Shown piece by piece: positions 44,609-56,560 of a stretch of 64,000 nucleotides of DNA. Positions within the stretch are counted from its first letter, which is position 1; every line of letters starts with the position of its first letter. The position numbers and the translations under genes were made by a program. This DNA is from Ryuthela nishihirai. Taxonomy: Eukaryota > Arthropoda > Arachnida > Araneae > Heptathelidae. The stretch spans positions 26,143,001 through 26,207,000 of the forward strand of contig JAWZYU010000007.1 in NCBI GenBank assembly GCA_038380435.1, read 5' to 3'. The notes beneath the pieces were generated by a model. The model was given only the letters and a program-made list of their open reading frames with translations, did not search any database and was not told the origin of the DNA.

Positions 44609-45168
44609 TTGGGTTGTTTTACCTCTGAGCGGCACTTTTTTTGCACATCATGGGCTAAATGGCCAGGTCACATGGATCCCGAAGGCTCAGAGAAGGTTGG
44701 GAGAGGAGACCCACTGGAACATCTGTTGGGAGACAGATGGTAGCCTCCCGTCAAGGCCATCCAGCCTGTTCTTTAACGTGCACAGCGTGGCTTTTTCCGC
44801 ACACGGGACCACGGCTTGACGTCCCGTCCGACGGACGGCGGTCTTTACGAAGCCCATCGGTGTCCCCTACTGACCACGGGCAAGGCGGGGAGTGTAGTAG
44901 AGAAAACGGACAGAATGGGTCACAGTGAGGGTAAAGTTGTTTTACCTCTGAGCGGCACTTTTTTGCACACCAAGGGCTGAATGGCCAGGTCACATGGACC
45001 CCGAAGGCTCAGAGAAGGTTGGGGGAGGGGACCCACTGGAACAGCTGTTGGGAGACAGATGGTAGTATCCCGTCAAAGCCATCCAGCGTGTTCTTTAACG
45101 TGCACAGGGAATGGCTCTCCCACACACGGCGCCACGGCTTAACGTCCCATCCGACGGACGGCGGCCTT
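44609..45168 (-). mobile_element. Two-unit SINE-A insertion sharing one target duplication
   Basis: Two headless minus-strand SINE-A bodies, 44609-44900 and 44936-45168, are joined by about 35 bp of non-SINE sequence. The pair is flanked by tccaatcttgg on both sides (44598-44608 and 45169-45179). From 45180 to 45599 nothing is recognised. Confidence 0.88.
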
Positions 45169-45599
45169 TCCAATCTTGGAACGCCACACCTGTTGGGATT
45201 ATGACTAACAATATATTTTCAAGCATCTCTACCCTTCATAATTTGTATAATTCAATAATTTTCAAATTGCTTGAATAATTCCCGTTTGCGTTCATTATCA
45301 TCGGTCAGCAACAATCCCAATGTTCCGTATTGTTTGCAAATATGCAGTATTAAGAGTTATAGCTTTTTTAACCAAACTAATGTTTAACCCCAAAGGACCA
45401 AAAAAAATTTTAGAACTGCTGAAATTTTGAATAAGGATTGATCAGATAGGGAAAAGGAGGAAAGCAATCAAAGTGACGTCTTATATGGCAAATGCAATAA
45501 TATAAATGATCATAGAGAAATCATGTTACATCGAAAAACCATTTGTGTTAGTCGAAAGACAGTCCTATTTTTAAAATCGTGTTAGTCGGGGACCGGCTG

Positions 45600-45817
45600 T
45601 ACAGTCGCTCAAAAAAGTATCCGAACGCTATGGTTGATTACAGAATTCAGAAAAAATATCTGGGAATGATTTTTTTAGAAATTAGTGATCTGGCAACCTT
45701 CGTGTCACGTGACCCAGAAGTTGCCGGATCACTAATTTCTAAAAAAATCGTTGCCAGCTATTTTTTCTGAATTCTGTAATCAACCGTAGTGTTCGGATAC
45801 TTTTTTGAGCGACTGTA
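45600..45817. mobile_element. Palindromic MITE, second subtype
   Basis: Same ends as the 10570 and 54317 copies (tacagtcgctcaaaaaagta) but the centre reads cgtgtcacgtgaccc in place of gtgtaccgtacac. TA at both borders. From 45818 to 46203 nothing is recognised. Confidence 0.92.
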
Positions 45818-46211
45818 CAAGTTGAAATAATAAAATCGTCTCATTATAAAATTGTTGAAGTAGCATTAACATCGAACATAAATATATATTAGAGAAATAT
45901 ACAAAAACCATGTACACTATCACATCAACTACTCTCGCTACGCATTTGTAGTTTAACAGTTTATTCAACAACAAAAGCAATATGCATTGCACTGCATTTG
46001 CTATTACATATCGTACGAAATTTGTAAGAACTAGATATAAATGAAAAAAGAAGCAAAATTCTGAACACTAATATTACATAACTCCCATTCTAGAAATACT
46101 CGCGTGTGAGAGCAGTGAAGAGAACAAACATTTGCACATCTCCACGATGCATGATAAGGCTTATCAAAAGGGAATATAGCCTATGCTTAAAAAGTCTGTA
46201 AGTCTAAAAGT

Positions 46212-46596
46212 GGGGCGGGGGTGGCTCAGTGGGTAGCGCGCCAGGCTCGTAATCTGTAGTTCCCAGGTTCGAGTCCCAGCTGGGTCAGCGTTGAGATTTA
46301 TCTCCGCAAAATTCCCCGCCCTGCCCACGGTCAGTAGGGGACACCGGTGGGTTCGTAAAGGCTGCCGTCCGTCCGATGGGACGTTAAGCCGTGGACCCGT
46401 GTGCGGGAGAGCCATACCCTGTGCACGTTAAAGAACACGCTGGATGGCCTTGACGGGAGACTACCATCTGTCTCCCAACAGCTGTTCCAGTGAGTCCCCT
46501 CCCCCAACCTTCTCTGAGCCTTCGGGGTCTCTGTGACGTGGCCATTTAGCCCATGGTGTGCAAAAAAGTGCCGCTCAGAGGTAAAACAACCCAACC
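46212..46596 (+). mobile_element. SINE-A, full length
   Basis: Clean head and tail; target duplications ctaaaagt at 46204-46211 and 46597-46604. Confidence 0.93.
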
Positions 46597-46627
46597 CTAA
46601 AAGTCTAAGTAAAAAGTCTAAAAATCT

Positions 46628-47018
46628 GGTTGGATTGTTCTGTTATTTTACTCATCTGCGGCACTGTTTTTCACAAAATAAGGTAAAAGCCCTGGTCAGA
46701 AGGACCCAAGGGCTCAGAGAATGTTTGGGATCCACTGGACAGCTGTTAGGAGGCAGAGGGAAGCCTCCCGTCAAGGTCATCCAGTGTGCTCTTTAGCGTG
46801 CACAGGCTATGACTCTCCTACACAGGGGGCCACGTTATACGTCCCATCCAATGAGCGACGATTTTTCCAAGGCCATCGGTGTCCTTTTCCTGACCGAAGA
46901 AGGGTAATAACACGAGTGGTTTTAGCTGTGATAAATCTCAACGATGGCCCAGGTGTGACTCTAACTTAGGAACTGCAGATTACGAACCTGGATCACTACC
47001 GACCGAGCTACCCCCGCA
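46628..47018 (-). mobile_element. Old SINE-A facing the previous copy
   Basis: Full length from tail (ggttggattg) to head (gagctacccccgc), strongly diverged. With the copy at 46212 it forms an inverted pair about 30 bp apart, tail to tail. Confidence 0.88.
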
Positions 47019-48417
47019 CTTTTAGCCAATAGGCAAAGAGCTGATTGTTATATTAGGTATATAATATAATTAAATCTCACTAAAAATGCTTTGAGTTACA
47101 CATGAAACATACTTTAATAATAGTTGATAAAAGGATGAATCTAGGGGGAAACAGGCCGGATCTAGGAGGTAACATAGTAACTAGCCGTAATACAGTAACT
47201 GGGTCCTAAACTGGGCCGGATCTATGGGAAGGGGCAAGGGGGGGTCATTCCCCCCCCTTTCAGAATGCTAGTAAAGGTTATAGTAACAAATAATTATCAT
47301 ACTCATTTATCTTTCCTGCATTTCTCAAGAAATCTTTTTAAAGACTGTAAAACTGAGGCAATGCTATACCCCATTGGAAATTTAGTCTCTTGCCCCTCCC
47401 CTACCCCTTTTTATATTTTGGCTCGATTTTGTGTCTTGCCCCCCCCCCCCTCGATTTTTCTAGATCCGAGCTTCATGGCAAATAAATACTAAACTTACAT
47501 TTTAGTAATTCTTGCAAAATTTTGAATTTTTTTTGTTTATTGCAAATGAGAATCTTCTATATACCTAAAAATTTTACGAAAGGAACATTAATCTACCTTG
47601 TGCATAGTACAAATGCAAAAATTAAAGGAATATTGTTTTTTAAATATGCTGATGTTGCAAAAGAAATAAAGAAGTCATGTTGGTTAAATGTTGGTTGCCT
47701 AAGGTTAAATGTTGGAGTCATGTTGGTTCATGTTGGTTGCATAGATTAAAAACGTAAAATCACAGAAAGAGGAAATAAAACAAAGAAATAAATTAATTTA
47801 AAAGTATAATTACCTATTTGGATATTTAATTAACTAGAAGAACACATATCGCCTCTGGCAAATACCGTTAAATTGTGCTCATTTTGAAACAGAAAGAAAT
47901 ATTTAACTGACCGACTTTTACACTCTTTAAACGTTTTAATTTGAACTAATGTGTGGTAAAGAAAAGGAATAGTAATCGCTCATTAGGAGCACTGGCTATT
48001 ATGAAATAATAATTTGCATTTCAATATATCGAACTAGCCTCTAAATTTCAACTAAACTTAAGTTATTAAAACTTAGCAAATCTGACGAGCTGTGAATATA
48101 AGGAATAAATTTTTATGATGCGTGGCCTTGCTTTTAAACACTTCAAGGTAATAAAATCATGAGTTAGAAAGGTTTGAGTGTGGAACTCCAATTTTTCTCC
48201 AATGACATTTTCTCCTATGACATTTAAAAATAGTGATGATTTGATTTAGCTAGTGACCTTTAAAGAAAAAAAAACTGATTTTCAAAATTAGTTAGTAAGA
48301 TCTGAATGTGACTTTCAATTTACGTAACATAGAAGTGTCCGAAAACGCTTTGTAATATAGTGCATTTCTTGCATTACTCTGTTCATATGATTCGATATAC
48401 CAATAATATATATATAG
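47019..48417. other. Interval with an R2 copy and short repeats
   Basis: R2 sequence at about 47210-47480 with paired G-run and C-run ends and gaaatctttttaaagactgt. At 47670-47750 a short word (catgttggtta) repeats several times. No gene seen. Confidence 0.5.
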
Positions 48418-48806
48418 AGGCGGGGGTGGCTCAGTCGGTAGCGCGCCAGGCTCGTAATCTGTAGTTCCCAGGTTCGAGTCCCAGCTGGGTCAGCGTTGAG
48501 ATTTATCTCCGCAAAATTTCCCGCCCTGCCTACGGTCAGTAGGGGACACCGATGGGCTTGGAAAGGCCGTCGTCCGTCGGATGGGACGTTAAGCCGTGGT
48601 TCCGTGTGCTTGAGAGCCATACCTTGTGCACGTTAAAGAACACGCTGGATGGCTTTGACGGGAGGCTACCATTTGTCTCCCAACAGCTGTTCCAATGGGT
48701 CCCCTCCCCCAACCTTCTCTGAGCCTTCGGGGTCCTTGTGACCTGGCCATTTAGCCCATGGTGTGCAAAAAAGTGTCGCTCAGAGGTAAAACAACCCAAC
48801 AACCCA
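48418..48806 (+). mobile_element. SINE-A, full length
   Basis: Head to tail, with tail caacccaacaacccaacc. Likely duplications accaataatata (48399-48410) and accaacaatata (48807-48818), with a few extra TA repeats before the head. Confidence 0.92.
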
Positions 48807-48818
48807 ACCAACAATATA

Positions 48819-49227
48819 AAGTCATAAATTAGCGCTGTATTTGGTACCTGACACCAATATCCTTAGAGATTGAGATATCCTTAGATGGAGAATATTGACA
48901 TAAAAATATTAACATAAGGATGTTACAGTAGTAGATGGGTAATAGATGCAAAAAAAGTATTATTCAAATTAATTTTAATTTAAGGGAAGGGACAGGAGAA
49001 TATTTATTTTGAAGTTGATTTATTGAAGAACGGATATATGTCAAGTTCTCCAATTGTTCTAACCCATTTGTGAGAATGCAAATGAAGAACTTTAAAACTG
49101 GGCTACAAAAGATATGGGCTTTAAAACTGAACCATAAAAGATAAGGACTTTAAAACTGGCCCACAAATGATAATTATCTCTTGTAGCAACAGTTTTAAAG
49201 TAAAGACTTTAAAATGGACCGTTAAAG
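48819..49227. other. AT-rich interval with degenerate short tandem repeat
   Basis: At 49085-49225 a unit like gactttaaaactggcccaca recurs about four times with changes. Nothing else is recognised. Confidence 0.5.
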
Positions 49228-49780
49228 ATATTGTTGCAAATTTTTAAATGGATAGTCACTGAGCGTGAGAATCAATAAGTATATTTACAAGCAAATTACA
49301 ATACAATGCAATTACAAAATTATGGATGAAATAACTTATAAACAAACTAACTACTATCATACATAAGTCAATAACCCTTTTTCTACAGAGCATACAAGAC
49401 CAGCACTGTCTGTTCTACTAAACTACTACCTCTTCACTTTGTCTTTCATATCTCTTGAATACCTTCCCTTCAAGCGTAAACAATCCTTCGTCTTTTGTTA
49501 GATCACTAAGTTTATCTTACTAGCAACACAAAACAACCATCCGCGCGCACACACCAATAAAGATACTTCTTGTTTTTAGTTATCGCGCACTGACTCAGAC
49601 TATCTGAACCTCCTTTCTGATCTGCACAATTCCAACACTGAAATTCTATCATTCTATTTTTCAGGTCGGTTTTACATTCAAATTCGTTTGTTGTATAAAT
49701 TTCACGCAGAAGTAAAGGCGAGCGTTCATGTCTCGTTTTGTCATGAAGTCACTGTAGCGCGTTCATCTGTCGTAGCAACA
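49228..49780. mobile_element. R1, second copy
   Basis: Begins attgttgc and ends gtagcaac. Shares actgagcgtgag, cgcgcacacaccaa and gcgttcatctgtcgta with the copy in the hAT at 5992. Shorter than that copy. No clear target duplication. The interval 49781-50168 holds nothing recognised. Confidence 0.7.
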
Positions 49781-50178
49781 TGGACTTCAGACTGGAATCA
49801 TTTCTCAGAAGAGAAGAGAAACTTACCCATGGGAGAGAGTTGAAATCCCCCTTGAATATGTCCTGCATGGTGAAAGTTTAGTACATAGATGATGCAGTTG
49901 AAAGATAATCCCATTATCGCTTATTGGATACACTGACTGTGAGATTCACCAGGCTTGCTCGTTAACAGGTTCAATGATGCAGAGCTAGAAGCTAATGAAT
50001 GCTGCTACACGTGTACACTTCAACTACCCACGAACATTAACAGCTTTATCTCACTTGTCGTAACTGGAGCATAGCAAACTCCGTGTTGTTGATGGTAAAG
50101 TCAAATATTCTTGTCAACAAAAAATAATTTATCAGAAAACTAGTTTTTATATTAACTCCATCATCATCAATACAATCG

Positions 50179-50558
50179 GGTTGGGTTGTTGTTTTTCCTA
50201 TGAGCGGCACTTTTTTGCACACCATGGGCTAAATGGCCGGGTCACATGGACCCCGAAGGCTCAGAGAAGGTTGGGGGAGGGGACCCTGGAACAGCTGTTG
50301 GGAGACAGATGGTAGCCTCCCGTCAAGGCCATCCAGCGTGTTCTTTAACGTGCACAGGGTATGGCTCTCCCGCACACGGGGACACTGCTTAACGTCCCAT
50401 CCGACGGACTTTCCAAGCCCATCGGTGTCCCCTACTGACCGCGGGCACGGCAGGGAATTTTGCGGAGATAAATCTCAATGGTGACCCAGCTGGGACTCGA
50501 ACCTGGGAACTACAGATTACGAGCCTGGCGCGCTACCGACTGAGCCACCCCCGCTCCC
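50179..50558 (-). mobile_element. SINE-A, full length
   Basis: Perfect target duplications aatacaatcg at 50169-50178 and 50559-50568. A few bases of the ccgtccg region are deleted internally. Confidence 0.95.
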
Positions 50559-51030
50559 AATACAATCGAAACCACGATATAAATGTAAAATTCTTTGTAG
50601 CAAGTTTTCCCAAAATTAATAGATTAAAAAATAAAATAAAATCACATACTTTTGAAATTTTAATATATTGATTTTTCAAAGTATTCGTTCGAAAGAATTT
50701 AACTTAATGTTTTATTGGGAATTTTAAACTTTTGAGAATTTCATAAATTTCTATTTAAAATATGCGTCCCTATTAGGCTCAAGGAATGTAATGAAATGCA
50801 TTATTTATTGGGGAAATGAATATTGCATTTTATTTAATTGTCTTACCTCTTACTGGCAATAATATTTTGCATGCAGTGAGTAAAATGGTTATATGACATG
50901 AATACCGATATCTTAGAGTTGCTTGTGGAAAAAGGATCTACTTAACAGATATTAGGGCACACGTGAAAGACTTCCTTCAGATATAATGTGTTCTTTAACT
51001 TGTACGGGAAATATCTCTCCTAAACAGAGC

Positions 51031-51396
51031 TGGGTTGTTTTACCTCTGAGCGACCTTTTTCACACACAATGGGCTAAATGGCCAGGTCACAAGGACCCCG
51101 AATTCTCAGAGAAGGGGGGAGACAGATGGGGACTATTGGGAGACAGATGGTAGCCTCCCATCAAGGTCATCCAGCGTGTTCTTTAACGTGCACAGGGCAT
51201 GGCTCTCCCGCACACGGTGCCTCGGCTTAACGTCCCGTCCGACGGACGGCGGTCTTTCCAAGCTCATCGGTATACTCTACTAGCCGACGGCACGGGATTT
51301 GAGGAGATAAATCTCAAGACAAGGCCAGGCGGAATTCAAACCTGGTAACTGCAGATTACGAGCCTGGTGCGCTACCGAATGAGCATCCCCGCCCCT
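51031..51396 (-). mobile_element. SINE-A, diverged
   Basis: Tail tgggttgttttacctctgag to head gagcatccccgcccc, with substitutions and small deletions. The interval 50569-51030 before it is AT-rich and unassigned. Confidence 0.88.
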
Positions 51397-52994
51397 CCTG
51401 ATCACGACTCCTAAAGGCAATGGAAGTCAGAACGGTAAGAAATGGTATTGTTGGTTAGAAAAAATTATCTCAAATATTAAAAAAAGCTTGAATTTAGAAG
51501 AAAAAAAATATTCAGTATAAACAAATTTTTTCAACTCAATTTTTAAGAAAAGTTATATTTATATTAAATGCTAAATGAAACATACGAAATTAATAAAATA
51601 CTAAAATCACACCTATATTTATCTATGAGCCCTATGAAGTTAAATATGAAACTCGTTACGCTTAAAATACAAAAAATTATATATATGAGATATAAAATTA
51701 CATCTATTACGAAACTTTGTTACCAAAAGAACATAAGTTGTAAACTTTCTTTTTTTAATATACGCCGCATATTCACTGTTCAGAATTGAAAGAGTAATCA
51801 CTATGTCATTTCATTTATTATTAAGGCAATATAAAAGTAATCACTATTGCATTTTATTTATTAAGGCAACATAAAAGTAATCACTATTACATATCATTTA
51901 TTACGAAAACAAAAGAGTAATTATTATTACAATTCCACATCCATAATATTTATCACTTTTTATTTGCTCTTAGGAGAGTGCCACTAAAATGTTAAAACTT
52001 AGAAAAAACCAATCAAGTCCACTTCGCGGCTAACTACAAAAGAATTTGCTTCTGAGAAAACAAATAATAAATCCATACTAAATACACCAGTTACCTGTAG
52101 ATAATAGATTTCAACATTACTTATTTAAAAAAAATTTTTGCCGAAGCGGCTGGAATTGCGGAGTTGCGAAACTCTCTAGATGCAAGTTATAAGCTCTTTA
52201 TCGTTAAACCACGCATCCGACGATAATAATCTTCCAGTATAAGACCTAAAAATCTTTCACCGAGATGTGACGGACCTTGCGCCATCTATACTTCAGGAGA
52301 GACAACTTTTTCCAATTGTTGCTAATGATTTAGATTACGTACCTAGAGCTTTGCGGGTTCGATTCTTGCAGCGTCAACAAATAATGAATAAACTTAATCT
52401 GGCTCATTTCTTCCAATTTTTTTGATAAAACATTTTTAACTGCATAACTCCAAAGATTTTTCCAATTCATAGTACTCATTACAAATTTATATTTTTCTTT
52501 ACTCCTTAAAAACAAAGCTTTTGTTTTCCAATTCATTACTCGATAGAAATGGATGTTTTCATTTTTAAGAAAATAATTTTTCCTGCGACTCTTCAGGAAC
52601 ACATTTTATTTTTGCTAATGACGTATCAATATATTAGGGTGTGACGTGGCCGACCTTGCGGATTTATTAGTATAAGTCAATTACGAAGCAAATTTGGACA
52701 GGCTCTAGGCAAGTTCCTCCAAGCTTCGTATCACACGTTCCTCCAAGCATATACGAACACCTCTCTCTCAAGCAGCGTGGTGCTCGCGGAGTTGTTATAA
52801 TTGCTCGACGAATTGTTATAATTGCTCGACGATGCATTCTTCATTAACGCTTGCGAATAAGGAATGCATCGGCAAATTTTGAATGTAATTTTGATTGCTA
52901 ATACCGAAAAAAAAGCATTTTTCACAAACTTCCCTGATAAATTTCAAGGCATATTTTGTCTGTAATTTCCGTTTTCTTTCTCATTCACAGTACA
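51397..52994. other. AT-rich interval with short tandem repeats
   Basis: A roughly 55-bp unit containing aaaagtaatcactatt is repeated about three times at 51788-51940. At 52785-52835 gttataattgctcgacga is repeated twice. A B-box-like gggttcgattc lies near 52350 without a matching A box. No gene is supported. Confidence 0.45.
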
Positions 52995-53275
52995 TATATT
53001 CAGGCCAGGAGCTAAAAAATATAAAGAAACGCAACTCAGCTGGAAAAAAAGTAAAGGGAGGGGTGGGGGGGGGGGGGTAAGAGCGAGGGGCTGGATTCTC
53101 ATTGTAGTAAAACATTTTTCTTTCCATTTTACAGATTTTTAAAAAAAATATTGAAAATACATGAAATATGTACAAGTTTAATAATTTTTTGTCTCCATTA
53201 TCTTCAGTAGTATTTTCAAAGAGAGGGTGGGGGCATGGGTCTCTCCCCCCCCCCTTACCCCAGTTCGGGCCCTGC
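52995..53275. repeat. R2 dispersed repeat, longest copy
   Basis: Starts tcaggccagg and ends ccagttcgggccctgc, so the ends are roughly inverted. It has a run of about 13 G (53065-53078), the core acagatttttaaaaaaa and a C run near 53250. It defines the likely outer limits of R2. Confidence 0.6.
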
Positions 53276-53467
53276 ATATATTTTTAACAATTTGAAATGT
53301 GTTGAATCTGAAATTACAAAGCAAAAATTCGTTATGTACGAGAGAAACTCAGAAACTAACGTTCGCTATTGAATTACTGCGGAAAGCAAGTAATTTTACC
53401 CAAGACACTACTGAGGAAATGCCTCCACATACATGTATAATATTTCCACGTAGTAAGAATTCTTCAG

Positions 53468-53863
53468 GGTTGGGTTATTTTACCTCTGAGTGGCACTTTT
53501 TTGCACACAATGGGCTAAATGGCCAGGTCACATGGACCCCGAAGGCTCAGAGAAGGTTGGGGGAGGGGACCCACTGGAACAGCTGTTGGGAGACAGATGG
53601 TAGCCTCCCGTCAAGGCCATCCAGCGTGTTCTTTAACGTGCAGGGTATGGCTCTCCCGCACACGGGGCCACGGCTTAACGTCCCATCCGACTGACGGCGG
53701 CCTTTCCAAGCCCATCGGTGTCCCCTACTGACCGTGGGCAGGGCGGAGAATTTTTGCGAAGATAAATCTCAACGCTGACTCAGCTGGGACTCGAACCTGG
53801 GAACTACAGAATACGAACCTGGCGCGCTACCGACTGAGCCACCCCCGCCCCCGCCCCCCAAAA
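53468..53863 (-). mobile_element. SINE-A, full length, inserted in a mariner tail
   Basis: Target duplications aagaattcttcag (53455-53467) and aagaattattcag (53864-53876). The right flank is the end of a mariner transposase frame. Confidence 0.95.
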
Positions 53864-53865
53864 AA

Positions 53866-54010
53866 GAATTATTCAGACAGTTATAATAATGGTAAATAAG
53901 CTTATAGAAGCCCTGCCAACAGAAGGGCGCATCTTGCTCCTGAAGACATTTTGTGACTTCCTCTTTGGTGACGTGATCTGATGTAAAGCGTCGTTCTCGG
54001 AGATTCTTCT
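53866..54010 (-). pseudogene. mariner transposase C-terminal fragment
   Basis: About 45 codons: Leu-Arg-Glu-Arg-Arg-Phe-Thr-Ser-Asp, then Val-Thr-Lys...Gln-Asp-Ala-Pro-Phe, Gly-Phe-Tyr-Lys-Leu-Ile and a Cys-Leu-Asn close to the end. This order is the mariner C-terminus (Arg-Arg-Phe ... Lys-Cys-Leu). It differs from the mariner at 22.5 kb. The rest of the transposase is not found; 54011-54316 is unassigned. Confidence 0.65.
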
Positions 54011-54316
54011 TCAGTTTCCCAGATTCGCAGCTACCATATTCTAGATCCTTCTCCAGCATCCAGATTTCAATGATTTATATGGTTTGCGATGGAGTTGCCC
54101 ATTGCCAAATGTTTTAAAGATCTGTCGTGGGGCAAGCAGTGCTCTGGGTGTCATGTAATAGGAGCAAAGAGCAAATGTTGCACTGACAGAACATCTGAAC
54201 CATACACAACCTCTAGCTATCGATGGATTTCCTCCTATTTGGTCTTCTGTGTCCAGAGAAATCTAATCACTACTCAGATCTCCAGCTTTGTACATACTTC
54301 GCCTTGTTTGTTCTGG

Positions 54317-54533
54317 TACAGTCGGTCAAAAAAGTATCCGAACGCTATGGTTGTATACAAAGTTCAGAAAAAACAACTGGCAACGATTTTTTTAGAAATT
54401 AATGATCTGGCAACCTTCGTGTACGGTACACGAAGGTTGCCAGATCATTAATTTCTAAAAAAAATCGTTGCCAGATTTTTTTCTGAATTTTGTATGCAAC
54501 CATAGCGTTCGGATACTTTTTTGAGCGACTGTA
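54317..54533. mobile_element. Palindromic MITE, complete
   Basis: Near-identical to 10570-10787, with the same gtgtacggtacac centre; TA at both borders. The high similarity of two copies 44 kb apart suggests recent spread. Confidence 0.94.
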
Positions 54534-54535
54534 CG

Positions 54536-54892
54536 TATGGTTAGATTGTTTTATTTGTGAGCGACACCTCTTTGCTCACAATGGGCCCCAAAGGTTCAGA
54601 AAAGATTAGGGAAAGAGGACCCACTGGACATTTGTTAGGACAGATGGTAGTGTCCCGTCAAAGTCATCCAGCGCGTTGTTTAACGTGGACAGCATATTGC
54701 TCTTCCACACACAAGGACAGCCTAACGTCTCTTCTGATGGATGGAAGCATTTTCAAGCCCAAAGGTGTAGTCTTTCTCACCAAAGACAGGTGGGGATTAG
54801 CGGATAGAAAATCTCAACACTGTCACAGGTAGTACTCGAACCTAGGTCCTGCAGATTACTACTGACTAAACCATTCACGTTCGCCCCCCCCC
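54536..54892 (-). mobile_element. Old SINE-A directly beside a MITE
   Basis: Diverged tail (ggttagattgttttatttgt) through to a degenerate head. The MITE ends two bases before its tail. The interval 54893-55820 that follows holds nothing recognised. Confidence 0.8.
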
Positions 54893-55820
54893 TCCCCTCG
54901 CATCACGAGTGTGCAACAGTGATGACACCTTCCACTTAGTGACATTATTTGGTAATTACATGCGGTGGTGGCACAGTCCCAAATGGTTGTTAGTTTGGAG
55001 GGGAACTAGAAAACTTACTTAGTGACTTACCCTCGTATTTATTTCACACCCATTTCAGATTTTATGAATAAACCGCTACTCTTTATCGATCGGTCGATGA
55101 AAATTTGCTTCATCATTCCATCAAGACTTGGAAAACATTGTAAAACTTTAAGACATCGTAAAATCCAGAGTTCATAAAAATGAATTTGTAAGTCTCAGTG
55201 GAGGATTTTCAAAGATTTGCATTACCGAAATTTAAAACAATATATATGTAAATTTCAATTTACATTTCATTTTATGCGTTTGACATGGAATTTTTTTTAA
55301 TTTCTTGTTCTTTAGATAAGACATCAAAAACTATTGAAATGGGGAAACCATTTGCAATGCCTGTAACGAGTTTTGGGCATCTCCATAATTGAAAGTATAT
55401 TACAAAACCTATCAAACTGCTCTGCAAATATTGTGTTTGTTTGGAATCACATATACTTGTAGAAATACTCTTCCGTTGATTATTATCAGACATAAACTGA
55501 AATCACAATTACCAGTGCTCATTTTGTAAAACTGTTAAAGAATATCAGAAGGTCAGGCTAAATTACCTGATTTTGAAAATTAACAAATTGCGTAGCAACA
55601 TTCTCGGAGACCAACAGCAACTTAGAATGTTACTCCATCTGTAAATAATATTTTATGTTGGTTGTATTGTTTAAACATGGAATTTATTAGTAATGAGATA
55701 TTTCTTATGAGATAAATTCTTAAGAACATAGAAGCTTAATATGGCTTCTACGTTCTCTCCGTCCGTTGTGTAGGGAAGTATCTTCTTCCTATTTTAGTAA
55801 ATAAAAAGAAATAAAATAAA

Positions 55821-56012
55821 TACCCCCTCAAGCAGCTGCTTGCCACAGAGGTCTGACAGTAGCCCGTCAGTTTATATGCCATAGTAGAAGGTCTGTGAGG
55901 CTGGCAGGACTCAGCAGAAAAACAGCACGAACAGCCATGCCTTACCCGGGGCTCGAACCCAGGTCCCTTAGATCAGTAGCCAAGCGCGCTAACCACTCGG
56001 CCATGGGACGTC
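55821..56012 (-). mobile_element. SINE-B, full length
   Basis: Tail taccccctcaagcagctgct to head ggccatgggacg, with intact B box (ggggctcgaacccaggtccc on this strand). Confidence 0.88.
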
Positions 56013-56213
56013 ATATAGGCAGAGACAAATCTGGTGCATTAGCAATTACACACGAGAATATTTTCATAACCAATAAATATAAATTTTTTTGGTATGAGAG
56101 GAAGAAAAATATATGAGCTGCTTACTACGTGTATTATGTTTCTTCTTCTTATTTTTTTATTTAAAAAGAAAACAAAACTGAGTCAATATTGTTTAAAAAT
56201 AAAAATAAATAAA

Positions 56214-56405
56214 TACCCCCTCAAGCAGTTGCTTGCCACGGAGAACTGATAGGAGTCTATCAGTTTATATGCCATAGTAGAAGGTCTGAGAGGATTTCAG
56301 GGCCTCAGCAGGAAAACGACACATGCATTCATGCCTCACCCGGGACTCAAACCCAGGTCTCTTAGATCCGTAGCCAAGAGCGCTAACTACTCGGCCACGA
56401 ACGGT
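56214..56405 (-). mobile_element. SINE-B, second copy in the same orientation
   Basis: About 200 bp from the previous copy and more diverged from it than a local duplicate should be. Each is preceded on the plus strand by an A-rich stretch (aaataaataaa), the SINE's own tail. Confidence 0.86.
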
Positions 56406-56560
56406 AGACAGGCCCGAATCTAGTAAAAAATCAGGAGGCGGGGAGAAATGTAATTGAGTCGGAAAAAGATTGTATTTACAATACATATAATATTCCCCCC
56501 CCCCCTCCATTTTACAGTTCTTTAAAAAAATTCTTACAGTAACATAATAGCAGGGGGCGA
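56406..56560. repeat. R2 dispersed repeat copy
   Basis: caggcccgaatctag at the left, a C run near 56495, then ccattttacagttctttaaa. Same core as the copies at 25075 and 52995. Confidence 0.55.
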
